Assembly: GCA_948567375.1 (NCBI GenBank)
Contig: OX419755.1
Span: 67,274,944 to 67,338,943 of the forward strand
Source: Lunularia cruciata
Taxonomy: Eukaryota > Streptophyta > Marchantiopsida > Lunulariales > Lunulariaceae
Reading direction: 5' to 3'
DNA length: 64,000 nucleotides
The stretch's first letter is position 1, and each line of letters opens with the position of its first letter. The position numbers and the translations under genes are program-made. Shown here piece after piece: positions 10,871 through 22,030 of this stretch. A model generated the notes under the pieces. It saw nothing but the letters and a program-made list of their open reading frames with translations. It was not told the origin of the DNA and ran no database searches.

Positions 10871-12476
10871 TTGAGGCATTCTGATAGTGAATTAACTTTC
10901 TACAAAATTGCATATTATTGAGGCATGCTAGTTTCAAGTAGTTCAGGGACATTTGGCAAGTTGTTGCTTTAACTCTTGGCTGTTTTGCCAATAGGAATGT
11001 AGAATAATGTTGCCTACATACTTATGCCAATTTCAAAATGCCTTGACTCTCTAGAAGGTTGACAAATGCTGATCAAGATTGCCAAAGATTAATTCTTTTG
11101 ATCCTTTGGAAGAATTATCTCTTGGACTTTCCTCATTACCAACTTCTTTGATAGAATATCCTACACGGAGTCTCTCATCATGAAGAAAGGTGGATTGAGA
11201 CAGAAGACAAAACAAGCAAGTGCACACACCATCTTATGGCCTCCATCTCCTCAAGATTTCAGCCCAGTTCCTTCCGTTCCAATGAGAACTCAATAGTAAT
11301 GTGATGAAGACCTTCTATTGGCTTTTGATCCTTCCTTCCCTGATTTTTTGCTTCTATTGCAATTGAAGAAGAAGGGACAATGTAAAAGGAAAATTAAAAT
11401 TGCTTCCTCCTAAGTTTGGTCCTCCTTTCCTTCTTCCTTGATTTTTGGCCTTGCTTTCAAATGTTTGTAATAGAACTCTCCTCTAGAAAATCTCACTTTG
11501 CTATAGGTTGTCTTTCCTTCCCTTCACAAATTCTTCACAGATTGCTATAAACCATCATCACTTCACCATCAACTTGGTCCTTGATCTGCACACATATTCC
11601 ATGCTTCTTGCCCCAGCAACTTTCTATTACCTCATCAAAACAATAAACTTGTCAAGCTTTAACCCTACTGATCACCTCTACAGTCTATTGTTTGACAAAA
11701 TAATATCAACCAATCCACTTGATCTAGCTTGCACAAAAACTCCCTAATGAAATTGGTCTTCAATCTTCTCAAAGTTGCTTGGAGGATAGACATTTCCTTT
11801 TTTTCCTTGCTTTCTTCTCTCAAGATATACATTCCCTCTCTTAGTAAACAACCTGTCAAGTGCTTCCACATTGATCCTAGAATGTCTTCATGAGAACAGA
11901 AGTGCAATGATGGAGTGGGCCGGACCACTAGCTAGACAATGCCCGCACCCATAGTATTGCAAAAAAGTATGTCAAACCATGTCGGACTAATTGGGTTACC
12001 AAGAGTTTTAAAAGCAAAGGGGGCTAAAGGTGTTTGATGCTTGGACACAACAGTTCTTCTTGGACTTATAGCAACCAAGCTAAAGAAAAACCCTCATATG
12101 TCCTTGCAACCTCTCAATCTGCCAACAAAAGATCAAGGCATATCAATCTTTGCTCCTCTCCTTGCTCTTTGATGCTTCCCAAGAAAGGGTTGAGGCATCC
12201 AGGATATGGTTTGGGAAGACTCCAAATGGCCTTCTAAAGGATTGAATCAATTGGAGAAATGCTCCAATGGAAATGGATTGTCAAAATTTACAATCAGACT
12301 ATTCCTTTGGACTACTGAATCAAGTTCTAGACCCGCTATCTTATCCTTATTGCATACCAAATGGACTGGCCTTGTATCACTCTGCCTTAAGTGCTCTGCT
12401 ACAAAGTCTTGCCAACTTTCAAATGGATGTTTTTCCTAGACCTATGGGCCAGCTTGAAATTCCATAAGCTCTTTTT
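10871..12476. other. Degenerate non-coding stretch
   Basis: No protein of known family is readable in any frame. Because a primer-binding site for a minus-strand element lies at its right end (12,477-12,488), part of this stretch may be the leader and decayed gag of that element. I see no similarity to the other families in the window. Confidence 0.5.
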
Positions 12477-12488
12477 GCTTTGATACCA
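12477..12488 (-). other. Primer-binding site of a minus-strand LTR element
   Basis: On the minus strand this reads TGGTATCAAAGC. It differs by one base from TGGTATCAGAGC, the usual plant retrotransposon site complementary to initiator methionine tRNA. A CA-ending LTR would lie to its right (about 12,491 onward to near 12,780). No coding region can be confirmed, so the family is unknown. Confidence 0.5.
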
Positions 12489-12779
12489 TTTGTTTGATTA
12501 TAGACCAAAAACCAAAATGACATACATACAATATATAGAAGTATGTGATTCACCTTTATGTAAGGCTATGTCTGTGGGAATGCTTCAGGAAAACTAAACT
12601 GACTCTAGGCTCACCGCCATATCTATCATTCAAATCTAGAGCTCTCTCACTCTCATCGTTTTCATTGACCATCAACCCATGAGAGATCAATCTCTATTAC
12701 ATTGTAAACCTAAGGCCCAAGAGTAAAACCTAACATGCTTGTTGTGACCTATTAGTTGGGTTGGAAAGGTGATAAAATG

Positions 12780-15700
12780 CTTGTTGTGTTGCATGCAAAC
12801 AACACTACATTTGGGTCCATTTTAAACCTGATATGATCAATGGAAGTTGGAAGAATTGAATTCAAGGTATTAGAGTGGAGATTATGATCAAGTTTTGGAG
12901 TGTTGGTCATACCTCAAGTTGTGGTTTGAATCAACCTAGTTTTTGAATCAGCCAGTATTTTTTGTGACTAGATCTTGTTCTTATGTGTGAAAATTTTGTG
13001 TAAATTACTCAATAGAATTCAAGATCTTTGATCAAGTATACTTGGGTCTATAGAGCTCACAACTAAACACAACTTGGGAATTGATTCATATTTCGTGGTT
13101 GGTTTTTAATTTGGATGCATGCTTTTGAGAGGAGCACAACAAATAACTGTAAAATCTGGTTGGCTCAAGGTTTAGATTGTGAGATCTAAAGCAACCAACT
13201 CTACTAAAAGTTCTATCATAAGCACCAATGACTTATTCTATCTCCAACTATAATTGAATGTCAAACTTTCCCATTGAAGTCATGATTGAAAGGATAAAAT
13301 CTTCCAAGATTGTTTCAAAGTGTTTACATGAAACCCTTGCCCAAAACTGTAGCAAAAATTATATAAGAAGTAGTATTGGAGCTTTGATTATGGTTTTGAA
13401 ACCAGAGTTTGAATTATGAAATCAAGCTCAGTTTGAGAGACTACCATAAGAGTTGTAGTTGTCCAATTGCAGATTTTTGTATATCCCTGGAAAGCTTATC
13501 TTGTAGGATTTATATTATGTCTTAGAAAATTGGAATAAGAGCTATGTAGAAGAAGTAATCTTGGTTTGAATCTTGCAGATATTTCACACATAAAGGCATA
13601 TAAATTCACTATCTTGAATTTAGATTGGAAATAGATCTTGGTGTATAGTTTGGGAGAAATTCTTGGACAAAGAAAGGATTTTACGGAGCATATTTCTTCC
13701 AAGAGCATGGGGAGTTATTATTAAGCTACTTGTGTTGGATCCTCTCCATGCTTTGCTTGTTGATTGTATGCTCAAATTTGCTTGGATTGGTGTATAGGTG
13801 TTGCATTTAGGTTTCCTTTCCCTAAGTGTGTTGTTTATCACTCCTTGGTGATGCTTGAAGCAATGAATAACAACCAAGAGTGTGTGTTGTAATGGTAGGT
13901 TAGGGTGTCCTTTTTCTTACTTGTTAAAAAGGAAGTTTGGGAACTAGTGTAAAAATATTTGACAAATGGAATTACAAGCAAGGTTAATCACACTTGATAG
14001 GTTAAGATTCAACCTCACTACCTATAGACTCCATAGTTAGGCACCTAGTGTGATCCCAATAAGAATAACACATGATATAATATTGAAAAATTTCTTCTCT
14101 CCTTGCTCAACAAATTGATCCCCATGTAGAAATATTTGGCACAAGAGTCCGAGTAAGTTGCTCCACCATCTTCTTTGAACTCCTTCATCATGGATAGTGC
14201 TTTTAAGGAAAACATAAATGCCCAATTAACTACTTCTTTCTTGTATACATACTCAAAGAAAATAGCCTGGTTGATGGTCTGCTAAGCTATTCTCTTTGGT
14301 TTAAATAGCTGAATCAAGGTATTTACCACAACAGTTTAGACCATAATCTTACCACTAGCTACCTTCCAATTTTTATTGGTGGATCTCCTCTCATTGAATG
14401 ACTTGGCTATCTTTCTTTTTTTTCTTCACCTACATCCCCAAATTTAATATCAAGGATAATTCCTCCAAGGATGGTTGCATCTTATCCTAGCACATTCCTC
14501 AAGTTCTCTTCATTCCTTTTATAGTGATTCCTCCAAAGATCAAATGCCCTTTCCCTTTTACTTTTCATTTCTTGCAAAATTTCAAGCAAACTAAGCTCCC
14601 AATTCTAGAGCAAAAAGGTCACGTATTTGATCTAGAGTAACTTATTTTTCCAATGTGTTGCCCAATTTATTCACCATTTAGGTAGTAAATAATTACCTTT
14701 GGAATCTTATTTATTTCTCTTCCAATCTTCATCATCTTTGCTACCAAGAGATAAATAACTCCAAAGAAGATATAATTATAAAGAATCTAAGGTGGTTGTG
14801 CACTCCTTGGATTGATCAGTAAACTTCATGGAAAATAGTAGAATAGTAGAAATAGTAATCAAAGTGCACTTGATTTTATAACCATGATTGTTGAGTCATT
14901 GTCCACACATGCAAAGTCTTTGGTGGTCAAAATGGTATTTCATAGTAGTACTTTGCCTTGGTATCAATGGCATTAAAATTTCATATGGTCTTTGGTTCCA
15001 AAGATCTTTGGCTTCAAAGAATCTTTCTACTTAGCAACTTTGCTTTTGATCTTTCTTTGGACTCAACTTCTTTCTGATGATCCCTTTGTAGTACCTATAT
15101 CTTTGTAAATGTCTTATTTGTACCTTAGCCTACACAAATTTGGATTTGAAGAACACCCAAATTAGATTTCTTTTCTCTTGAACAAGAAAATAACTTCCTT
15201 TCTCCTCATAAAAAAACAGAAAACAAAACCAAATTTCCAGTTTTAAAAAGAGGTTAGGACCAAAAGTACCAATAATTTCTCCAAGACCTCCCACCAATGT
15301 CTGCAAAAGTGCTACAATAACTCATGGTCTTTTAAAAGTCCTTGCCAAAAACCTTACTTTACTCCTTGATTATTGCTCTCCTAAATTCTTATCTTGGTGA
15401 AGAATGTCCTACATGCAATCCAATGTCATGTTAGCATCTCCTTCATCACAATGTCTTGGACTCAAAGATAAATGTGCATGAATTAGCTTAATATTGATTC
15501 TATATACCTGAAATGTACTTGCAATCAAGTCTAGTCTAGGTAAAGAAAATATTTTAGTCCTCTAAATACTTGTTCATATTCTACTTTAAATCCTTTGTTC
15601 TTGAAATCAACATCTACTATTAATTCAATCCCTTGGAGAATTTTACATTACCTCAAATTCCACTCCTTGTGATCATTCCATGCATAGAAAGAGAATCTTA

Positions 15701-16440
15701 ACAGTCAAGTATGCATTTGGTTAATCTCAAACTCCTTATGCATGAGATCCCATGACTCTAGGAATTTTCCTCCTTGCAATCTTGGTCATTGCTTCTAGAG
15801 AGTAATTTCTACTCCTTTAAGGTTTTCCATATAAATGCCCTAAAGCATATTTCCTTATAGACTTTAGCAATGTTTAATAAACCATTTGGCCTTAGCAACT
15901 CTCTTATAGCAGCACACTTCTTCCTATTTTTGGTTTATAAAACACTCTTTTATTTTATAAATATTATAAATATTTATCAAAAATGATTTATCTACAATCT
16001 TTATGGCCAAAAGATAGCCTTTGTCATCTTGGATGTTCTTACAACATTTTAAGCACATCCTATGCAAATTGAAGAAATGGTGAAATTTGTAAAATATTCT
16101 AACTATCATGTAGTGTTTCCTTGAGCTTTACCTTACAAACTTCTGAAAAGTCTAGCCTAATCTTATAGTAGCTCTTCATGTTATTTCAAGTGGCTCATCT
16201 TAGAGGATAAATTACTATTTCTATGAAAATCTTAAGTCAAGATCTCAACCTTAGAATTCTTCTCAAATCAAGCTACTTCCTAAAACTTATGGATCTGCTT
16301 CACACAATCTGTCCAAGTTTTCTCAAGTATACAAGATATACAAGATCACTTTAAAAATATGTATTGAAGTAAAGGGTTTTTAGGTAAAATCTAGGTAAAA
16401 ATATACCTAGATTTGCTAGCATGATTGCAACCTTCTCTCT
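12780..16440. other. AT-rich stretch with no recognisable gene
   Basis: No ORF here has a recognisable domain, and no LTR boundaries, tandem arrays or RNA genes were seen. Open frames are short and look random. Most likely old, unrecognisable transposon sequence. Confidence 0.5.
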
Positions 16441-16789
16441 CTCCTAGAGAGTTTAAAATTTCCTTCTAGGTACACTTTGAAAGTGGACCAAGAAGGTAAG
16501 AAAAAAACTACATAACTACATAAATTTGTATATAACACTCCTTCAAGGCTTGAACTCTAAGGCACCTCCAAGACTCAAGATATCTCTCACAAAAGAACTT
16601 TATGAGAGAGCAATAGTTACAATGAATTGGATTATGAGTACCTTGTCAACTCTTATTTATATATTTATGAACTATTACATCCAAAAAATTACTAGTTATT
16701 GGAGTGACTAGAGCTACCAAGTAAAATGATACAAGCTCATGAGATTAATTCACAAAATTGTGTGGTCTAAGCTTTATCCAATAACTAAG
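16441..16789 (-). repeat. Old family A LTR, 3' half, split by family B
   Basis: On the minus strand this matches family A LTR positions 2500-2780: the segment before TATA, the TATA area (atatataaataag), the ggtactcat segment and a CTTGAGTCTTGGAG block. It stops at 16,789, where family B sequence starts, and the missing upstream half is found at 26,681-27,000. Identity is well below that of the 2.2-2.9 kb copy, so this is an older insertion. Confidence 0.75.
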
Positions 16790-16790
16790 T

Positions 16791-16895
16791 TGTTGTGCGT
16801 ATATACATCTCTACACAACATACATCGCTATCAACATCATACACTATAGAAGCACAACTCACACATAAGTCATACATAGACTCTAAAGTGCCACA
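16791..16895 (-). repeat. 105-bp direct repeat R1', outer copy
   Basis: On the minus strand it starts TGTGGCACTTTAG and ends GCACAACA, TG...CA bounded. It is nearly identical to 17,348-17,452. It forms the very left end of the family B insertion, one base from the CTAAG flank. Confidence 0.8.
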
Positions 16896-17347
16896 ATAAT
16901 CAGATTGCTTACCACTCTCAACTCAACTCAACTCAGATCAGTACTTGATCTGTCACTCTATAAACTGCCAACAACTGGGCACTAATTACAATCAAGCCAC
17001 ACCCACTCAAGCATAGAGAATCCAGGTGACGCTTGCCGGCCTCTGTCCACCATAGCCAGGAACTCGAAGGCTCAACATCACAGAAGTGAGCTCTTTGGAG
17101 CTCACTTTGAAACTATACCCCCTAGACTCGAGCTAGCACTGAAACCCTAATGGTCCCGCTGACGGCACACTCGATGGTGCAAACGGTGCAAAGTGATGGT
17201 GGGCCCTACTGTAAAGTCAGTACCCCAAACACAAAATCTAACCGTTGGAAAGTAGTCTCTGAGAAACTACTAGAATAACTCTAACTACTATCACTGGAAC
17301 TCCAGTGTCCAAGCATCTAGATGCGGAACTACAAATGGTGTGACAGC
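16896..17347 (-). repeat. Partial family B LTR between the R1 repeats
   Basis: On the minus strand it begins TGTCACACCATTTG at 17,345. It follows the first 440 bp of the family B LTR (compare 62,655 onward and 26,668 downward), then stops at the ATCTGATTA position. The remaining 0.9 kb of the LTR is absent. Confidence 0.8.
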
Positions 17348-17452
17348 TGTTGTGCGTATATACATTGCTACACAACATACATCGTTGTCAACATCATACA
17401 CTATAGAAACACAACTCACACATAAGTCATACATAGATTCTAAAGTGCCACA
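17348..17452 (-). repeat. 105-bp direct repeat R1, inner copy, next to the polypurine tract
   Basis: Same repeat as 16,791-16,895 and same orientation. On the minus strand it directly follows the purine-rich run TAGGGGGGCGAT (17,453-17,464), where the 3' LTR of family B should start. Confidence 0.8.
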
Positions 17453-17620
17453 ATCGCCCCCCTAGCTGGCAATTAGGTCCCTCTAACTCCAGATAGCCAT
17501 CTACTCTAAGTATATGGTATACTCTCTAATGGGCAAAGATCAGGAGGCTGGGTGCTATGGAGCCCCATCGTAGTCGCCTGTCTGCAATCTATACCATATA
17601 AAGAATGATCTAGCTATAGG

Positions 17621-19042
17621 TCAAGTACATCTAGGACATAACCACTGTCCTTGAGGAACCACCATGAGGAGAGGAGTCATACATGCCATATGCCATCCTC
17701 TAAAACAACTATCACACATTAACATAGTAGCAACTCCACCAGAAGAGCTACATAACATACACCTCAAGCCTGCACGTACAAGTGCCAAGCTTGGGTCCAT
17801 AGTACCATCAATGTTTAGAAGGTGGCATGGTGCACAATTGCGCACATGATCCTTCCAAACAACACCATCACGTCCTTCTAACACAAGGACTTGAGATGGC
17901 AAAACCTCGTGCACTCTCAAGATAGTGCAGCTTGTAGAAACATTAAGAGTTGTCAGTGTTGTCTGCTGTAGATATACATAGTAGCCTAGATGAAATCAAC
18001 GGATTGAAGGTCTATAACCTACTCCTTGAATGGTAGCATAGCGTAAAGTATCTCTATGCTGAGCAATCGCCAAGTTCTCAAAGGCCATCAGCATCACTCT
18101 CCAAAAGATCTCTGCACGTTGAGAACATGCGCTCATCCATACATCGGGGTCATCCAAGTCCAAAACTACAGTAGCATCTCGACAAATGGCTGCAGGTAAA
18201 TCTGGATCTCATCCATAGAGTAGAAAGTATGGAGAGAAGGATGCTAAGGAGGCTTGCCGGCTGAACCAATAGCCCATGGACAACCAAGGTAATTGGAGAT
18301 CCCAATCTCCCAAGTGGCCTCTCTGCAAACCATACTTTCGCAATCCTCTCTTCACCGTCTGAACCACTCTCTCTGCTAAGCCATCTGCCTTAGGGTGATC
18401 TCGAGATGTAGGACGATGATCAATCAAAGCCTTGTCACACAAGACCTGAAACTCCCCCAAGAACTCTATACCCTGATCAGTCAAAACCTCAACTGGTGCA
18501 CCAAAATGACTAAGAACTTGATCTAGGAACGAGTACGCTGTCCCTTCACTAGACTTGTCAGGAAGTTCCACCAACTCAATCCACTTGGAGAAGTGCTCCA
18601 CCATCACCAAAACATACCGATGATGTCTCACAGTCAGCAATAAAGGTCCGGCAAAGTCCAAACTCCAACGGTAACCCAATCCCATGATAGGTAATGGGTG
18701 TAACTGTGGCGTAAGAGCATTGAATGATGCTCTAACTTGGTCACAAACCATACATCTGGCAACAAACTAATGTATCTTGGTCTGCATACCGTGCCACCAA
18801 TAATGACTCTAGAATAAGCTATATGTACGCTTTGCTCCAAAATGTCCTAGCTCCTCATGAGCATGACGGACCAACTGTGGTCTTTGTGCTGGAAGTGGTA
18901 CTACTCGCACTCTACCATCCTCCCATACACGCAAAAGGTGTCTACACTCCAATCTGAACCGTCCAGCTTGCTGAAGAACACGGTCTCTCTCCTTGGCTCC
19001 AACTGTGCCACCCACAACACCAGTGCAAAGATAGTCCATCAA
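17621..19042 (-). pseudogene. Family B integrase with C-terminal PHD finger
   Basis: On the minus strand: a zinc-binding region (HEELGHFG...CMVCDQV), an integrase core with all three acidic residues (SLDFAGP, LTDQGIEF, GLAERV), then a C-terminal part. The last 50 residues form a PHD finger: C-X2-C-X11-C-X2-C-X4-H-X2-C-X14-C-X2-C, with WLCPRC at the end (about 17,625-17,775). All eight zinc ligands are present. PHD fingers read histone H3 tails. Here it takes the place that a chromodomain has in chromoviruses, so a role in target choice is inferred. Stops at 18,809, about 18,760 and 18,206, plus a frameshift before 19,042, make this copy inactive. Confidence 0.88.
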
Positions 19043-20740
19043 TAAGACATCATCATGAATGTCTCGCTGAACTGTACCAATATCTTCACTCTTGGATCTG
19101 TGACCTCAATAACTCCTCCTGTATGCGCTGAGAGAGATACCACCAAAGCCTCTACAAATATACACAGAAAGGCCGATGCATGCCAACCTGGCACCATCTC
19201 CTCATCTGTCTCACCATGCCAACGTGCTCCGGTCTGATCTTGTTGGCTGGGACATGGGTTTCTACTCAACCCATCTGCATCACGGTTCACCACTCCAGGT
19301 TTGTGAACAACCGTGAAATCATACTCCTGTAAAATCAAAGCCCATTGTGCAAGCTTCCTTGAAAGCTTGTCGGAATCCATCAACAACTTCAGCGGTTGAT
19401 GATCAATGATGAGAGTGAAGGGGTTACCAAATAGGTAACATCGGAAATGTGCTACTGCCCAAACTGCTGCCAAGCACTCTCCCTCATATGAACTATACTT
19501 CGCCTCCGCTGAATTGTTGGAGCGACTAGCATAGGCCACCACAAACTCCTTCTCCTCATCATCATGTTGGGTGAGCACCGCTCCAAGCCCCAACATACTC
19601 CAATCAATGTGAACCTGAAATGGTCATCCCCTGATCGGTCTCCTCAAAATAGGAGCAGATATCAACCTCTCCTTGAGCTCTACAAAAGCTCTCTCCTGCT
19701 CATCTCCCCAACACCACTCTTGTGTAAGCTTGGTCAGCTTTGTCAAGGCCTTGGCAATGGCACTAAATCCTCTAACATAGCGGCAATAGAAGTTTGCCAA
19801 CCCAAGGAATGCTCGCACTCTGCTCACATCCGTAGGCCAAGGAATACGTGCAATAGCCTCCACCTTGGTCTGCTGAACACCAAGTCCTCCAGGGTAGATA
19901 GTGTGACCCAAATACTCAACTTGCTCGTGGAAGAACCTACACTTCCCAGGATGTAATTTGAGTCCATGAGATCTCAACCTCTCAAACACCTCCAACAATT
20001 GTCTCTCATGCTCCTCCACAGTAGTGCTATAAACCAAAATGTCATCAATATAGCACCAAGCAAAATCCAATCCAGCTAGGATCCTATCCATGACCCTCTG
20101 GAACTCAGCAGGAGCGTTCTTTAACCCAAATGGTAAGAACCTCCACTGATATAACACATCCTTGCCGTGAGGATCAATAGCCCAAAATGTTGTCTTGGAC
20201 TTATCCTCCTCCCTGATTGGCAATTGATGATATCCCGCTCAAAGATCCAAAGTACTGAAGACCTTTGCATGCCCAATTGCATCAAAAATCTCCTCCGGTG
20301 TAGGCATGGCATACCGATCAGCCCTAGTCTGTCGGTTGATAGGACGGTAATCTCCACATATCTGCCTATTTGTATAGTTGCCATGCGTATCCTTCTTGGC
20401 TGGCATCACTGTTGTTGATGCATACTCTCCATGTGAAATCTCCACCAAACCAGCCTCAAAAAGGCCACTACTCCGGTTCTGAATCAATGTCCTCTCCATC
20501 TCACTATATCAATAAGGATGTCAGAAAACTGGTGTGTCGCTAGTCAGCTCAATCCATATACCAGGTCCCTTCAGAGCACCTAAATCCTTCATATTGAAGG
20601 CAAAACAACTCGTGTGACTCCTCAAGAACCTCCAAACCCTCTATCTTTCCTCTCCAGGAAGCTTGGGTCCAAGATCTGGCTCCCAAGTATCCTCTGTAAC
20701 TGTAGTAAGAGTGGAAGATGTGCTGACTAACTGCTACATT
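19039..20740 (-). pseudogene. Family B reverse transcriptase and RNase H
   Basis: The frame runs on from the methyltransferase. RT motifs: EISHGEYASTTVMPAKKD, CGDYRPINRQT, YAMPTPEEI, FSTLDL, RFLPFGLKNAPAEFQRVMD, and the catalytic CYIDDILVYS with both Asp kept. RNase H follows with VHIDWSMLGLGAVLTQ, YSSYEGECLAAVWAV and LIIDHQPLKLL. Stops interrupt at about 20,236, about 19,621 and near 20,500, and a frameshift follows at the right of the integrase. Domain order and motifs are clearly Ty3/gypsy. The downstream ADGLSRN motif is the usual RNase H end. Confidence 0.93.
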
Positions 20741-21044
20741 GGGCCCTTAGGAGCAATAGTGTCATGCTCCCGACCACTAGAGGTCCCAACCTCTATGTGA
20801 AAAACTCCCTCCACTCTGGCTGCAAGCTCCACACGTCCTCTAGTTGCATCCCATGTGGACCAAGGGTGTAATCTAAGTAGCCCATGCTCACCTAGATGGA
20901 CTCCAAGTAGACCACTCTCCCTAGTAGCTATTGGATGTGTCCCAAGAATGCCATGTCCACTTGGTCCATCGCCCCCAACATGTGCTTGAATTGTCTCGAT
21001 AGGCACATGGCTCACAAGTGTCCGAGTGGTGATGCCTATCAAGC
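20741..21044 (-). pseudogene. Family B linker between methyltransferase and RT
   Basis: In the same frame as its neighbours. Glycine- and histidine-rich low-complexity sequence with short repeated units such as SGLLGVHLGEHGLLRLHPW, then a region ending at a TAG at 20,734. I see no domain. It probably links the methyltransferase to RT in the precursor. Confidence 0.55.
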
Positions 21045-22030
21045 GCATCCTACGTTGCTCTGCCAAGTCAAGGCTCACAATCCAAGTCAAACAGTTCAGG
21101 TCCATAGCCTGACCTAACACTTGATGCCTAGATGCCTCTGACAATGCTGGAACAGCGGTAATATCGGTACAAAAACCCATTGCCCGCTCTCTCTCATTAG
21201 CATTGGGCTCCACCAACTGCTGTAACTATGAGTCCCAAACAAGTCCAGGTCCTCCCTCTCAAAAAGCATGAGAGCCTAGGAAACTCATGAGTGTGGGAAA
21301 TGCGGCTCTAGGCTGTCCAACTAGGTTCACCACTGCCATAGGTGACCTATCAGCCACTACCACTGTTTGAGACTGACGCCCAACATCCAAGATACCATCA
21401 ACAAGGATGTGGTCAAGTCGCTGAATCCCATCATAAGCGCATTGTAGAACCTCTCTGGGTAAGAGGTTCATCCACCAAAGACAAAGACAATGAGCCCGTG
21501 ATCCCACTCTGGCTGCATCTAACAATACAGCAGGTCCCATCCAAGAATGGACCTGATGTGTACTCGCCACCACTCTGGTGCAAGAATCACCCAACAAAGG
21601 AACGTTCTCCAAAAGGTAAGTTGGAGAAACGGACTGATGAACCTGGAGATATCATAATATCCATAACATCTCCCAAAACACACTAGAATGAGGATCATGA
21701 AGACCCAAACCACGGCCCGCACGTGTATGTCCCTAACATGGCCATCCAAAAATCACCAAGTGAATAGGCCCATGTCTCTCTAGGTCATGTGCCCCCAGTA
21801 AGGAAATGTCTCCTGGTAGGGCCTTCTGGTAACCTCTGACTGCTGATATTGGTAATAACTCTGGATACCAATAGGCCAAGTGTGCCACATGATGTAGAGA
21901 GACTCGCCTAGCAGTCTTATCTCTCTCTACATACAAGTACCTCTGTACTCGTATACCCGCCTGTAACACCGCAACTAGTCCGGTGCTGATCCCACCAAAC
22001 AACTCCAATAGGCATATCCCCTCTGCTGGA
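21045..22030 (-). pseudogene. C5 cytosine DNA methyltransferase domain inside family B pol (inactivated)
   Basis: About 325 codons in the frame joining protease to RT. Motif I reads LLELFGGISTG (about 21,985-22,020), the S-adenosylmethionine site. Motif IV reads FGWPC with the catalytic Cys (about 21,736-21,750). The ENV motif is in LLENVPLL (about 21,595-21,615). Motif VIII is a diverged SRAHCLCLWW (about 21,470-21,500). Motif IX is ERERAMGF and motif X is RHQVLGQAMDLN. Order and spacing match DNMT3/DRM-type and bacterial C5 enzymes, which transfer a methyl group to cytosine C5. Damage: a TAG replaces the Gln codon right after the catalytic Cys (21,733-21,735), there are TGA stops, and motif VIII Arg codons changed to Cys. 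The active ancestor probably methylated DNA; the target is unknown. Confidence 0.87.

Noticed and set aside
17621-17920. Separate host PHD-finger gene
   Set aside because: It lies in frame with the integrase, between the integrase core and the polypurine tract, so it belongs to the retroelement.
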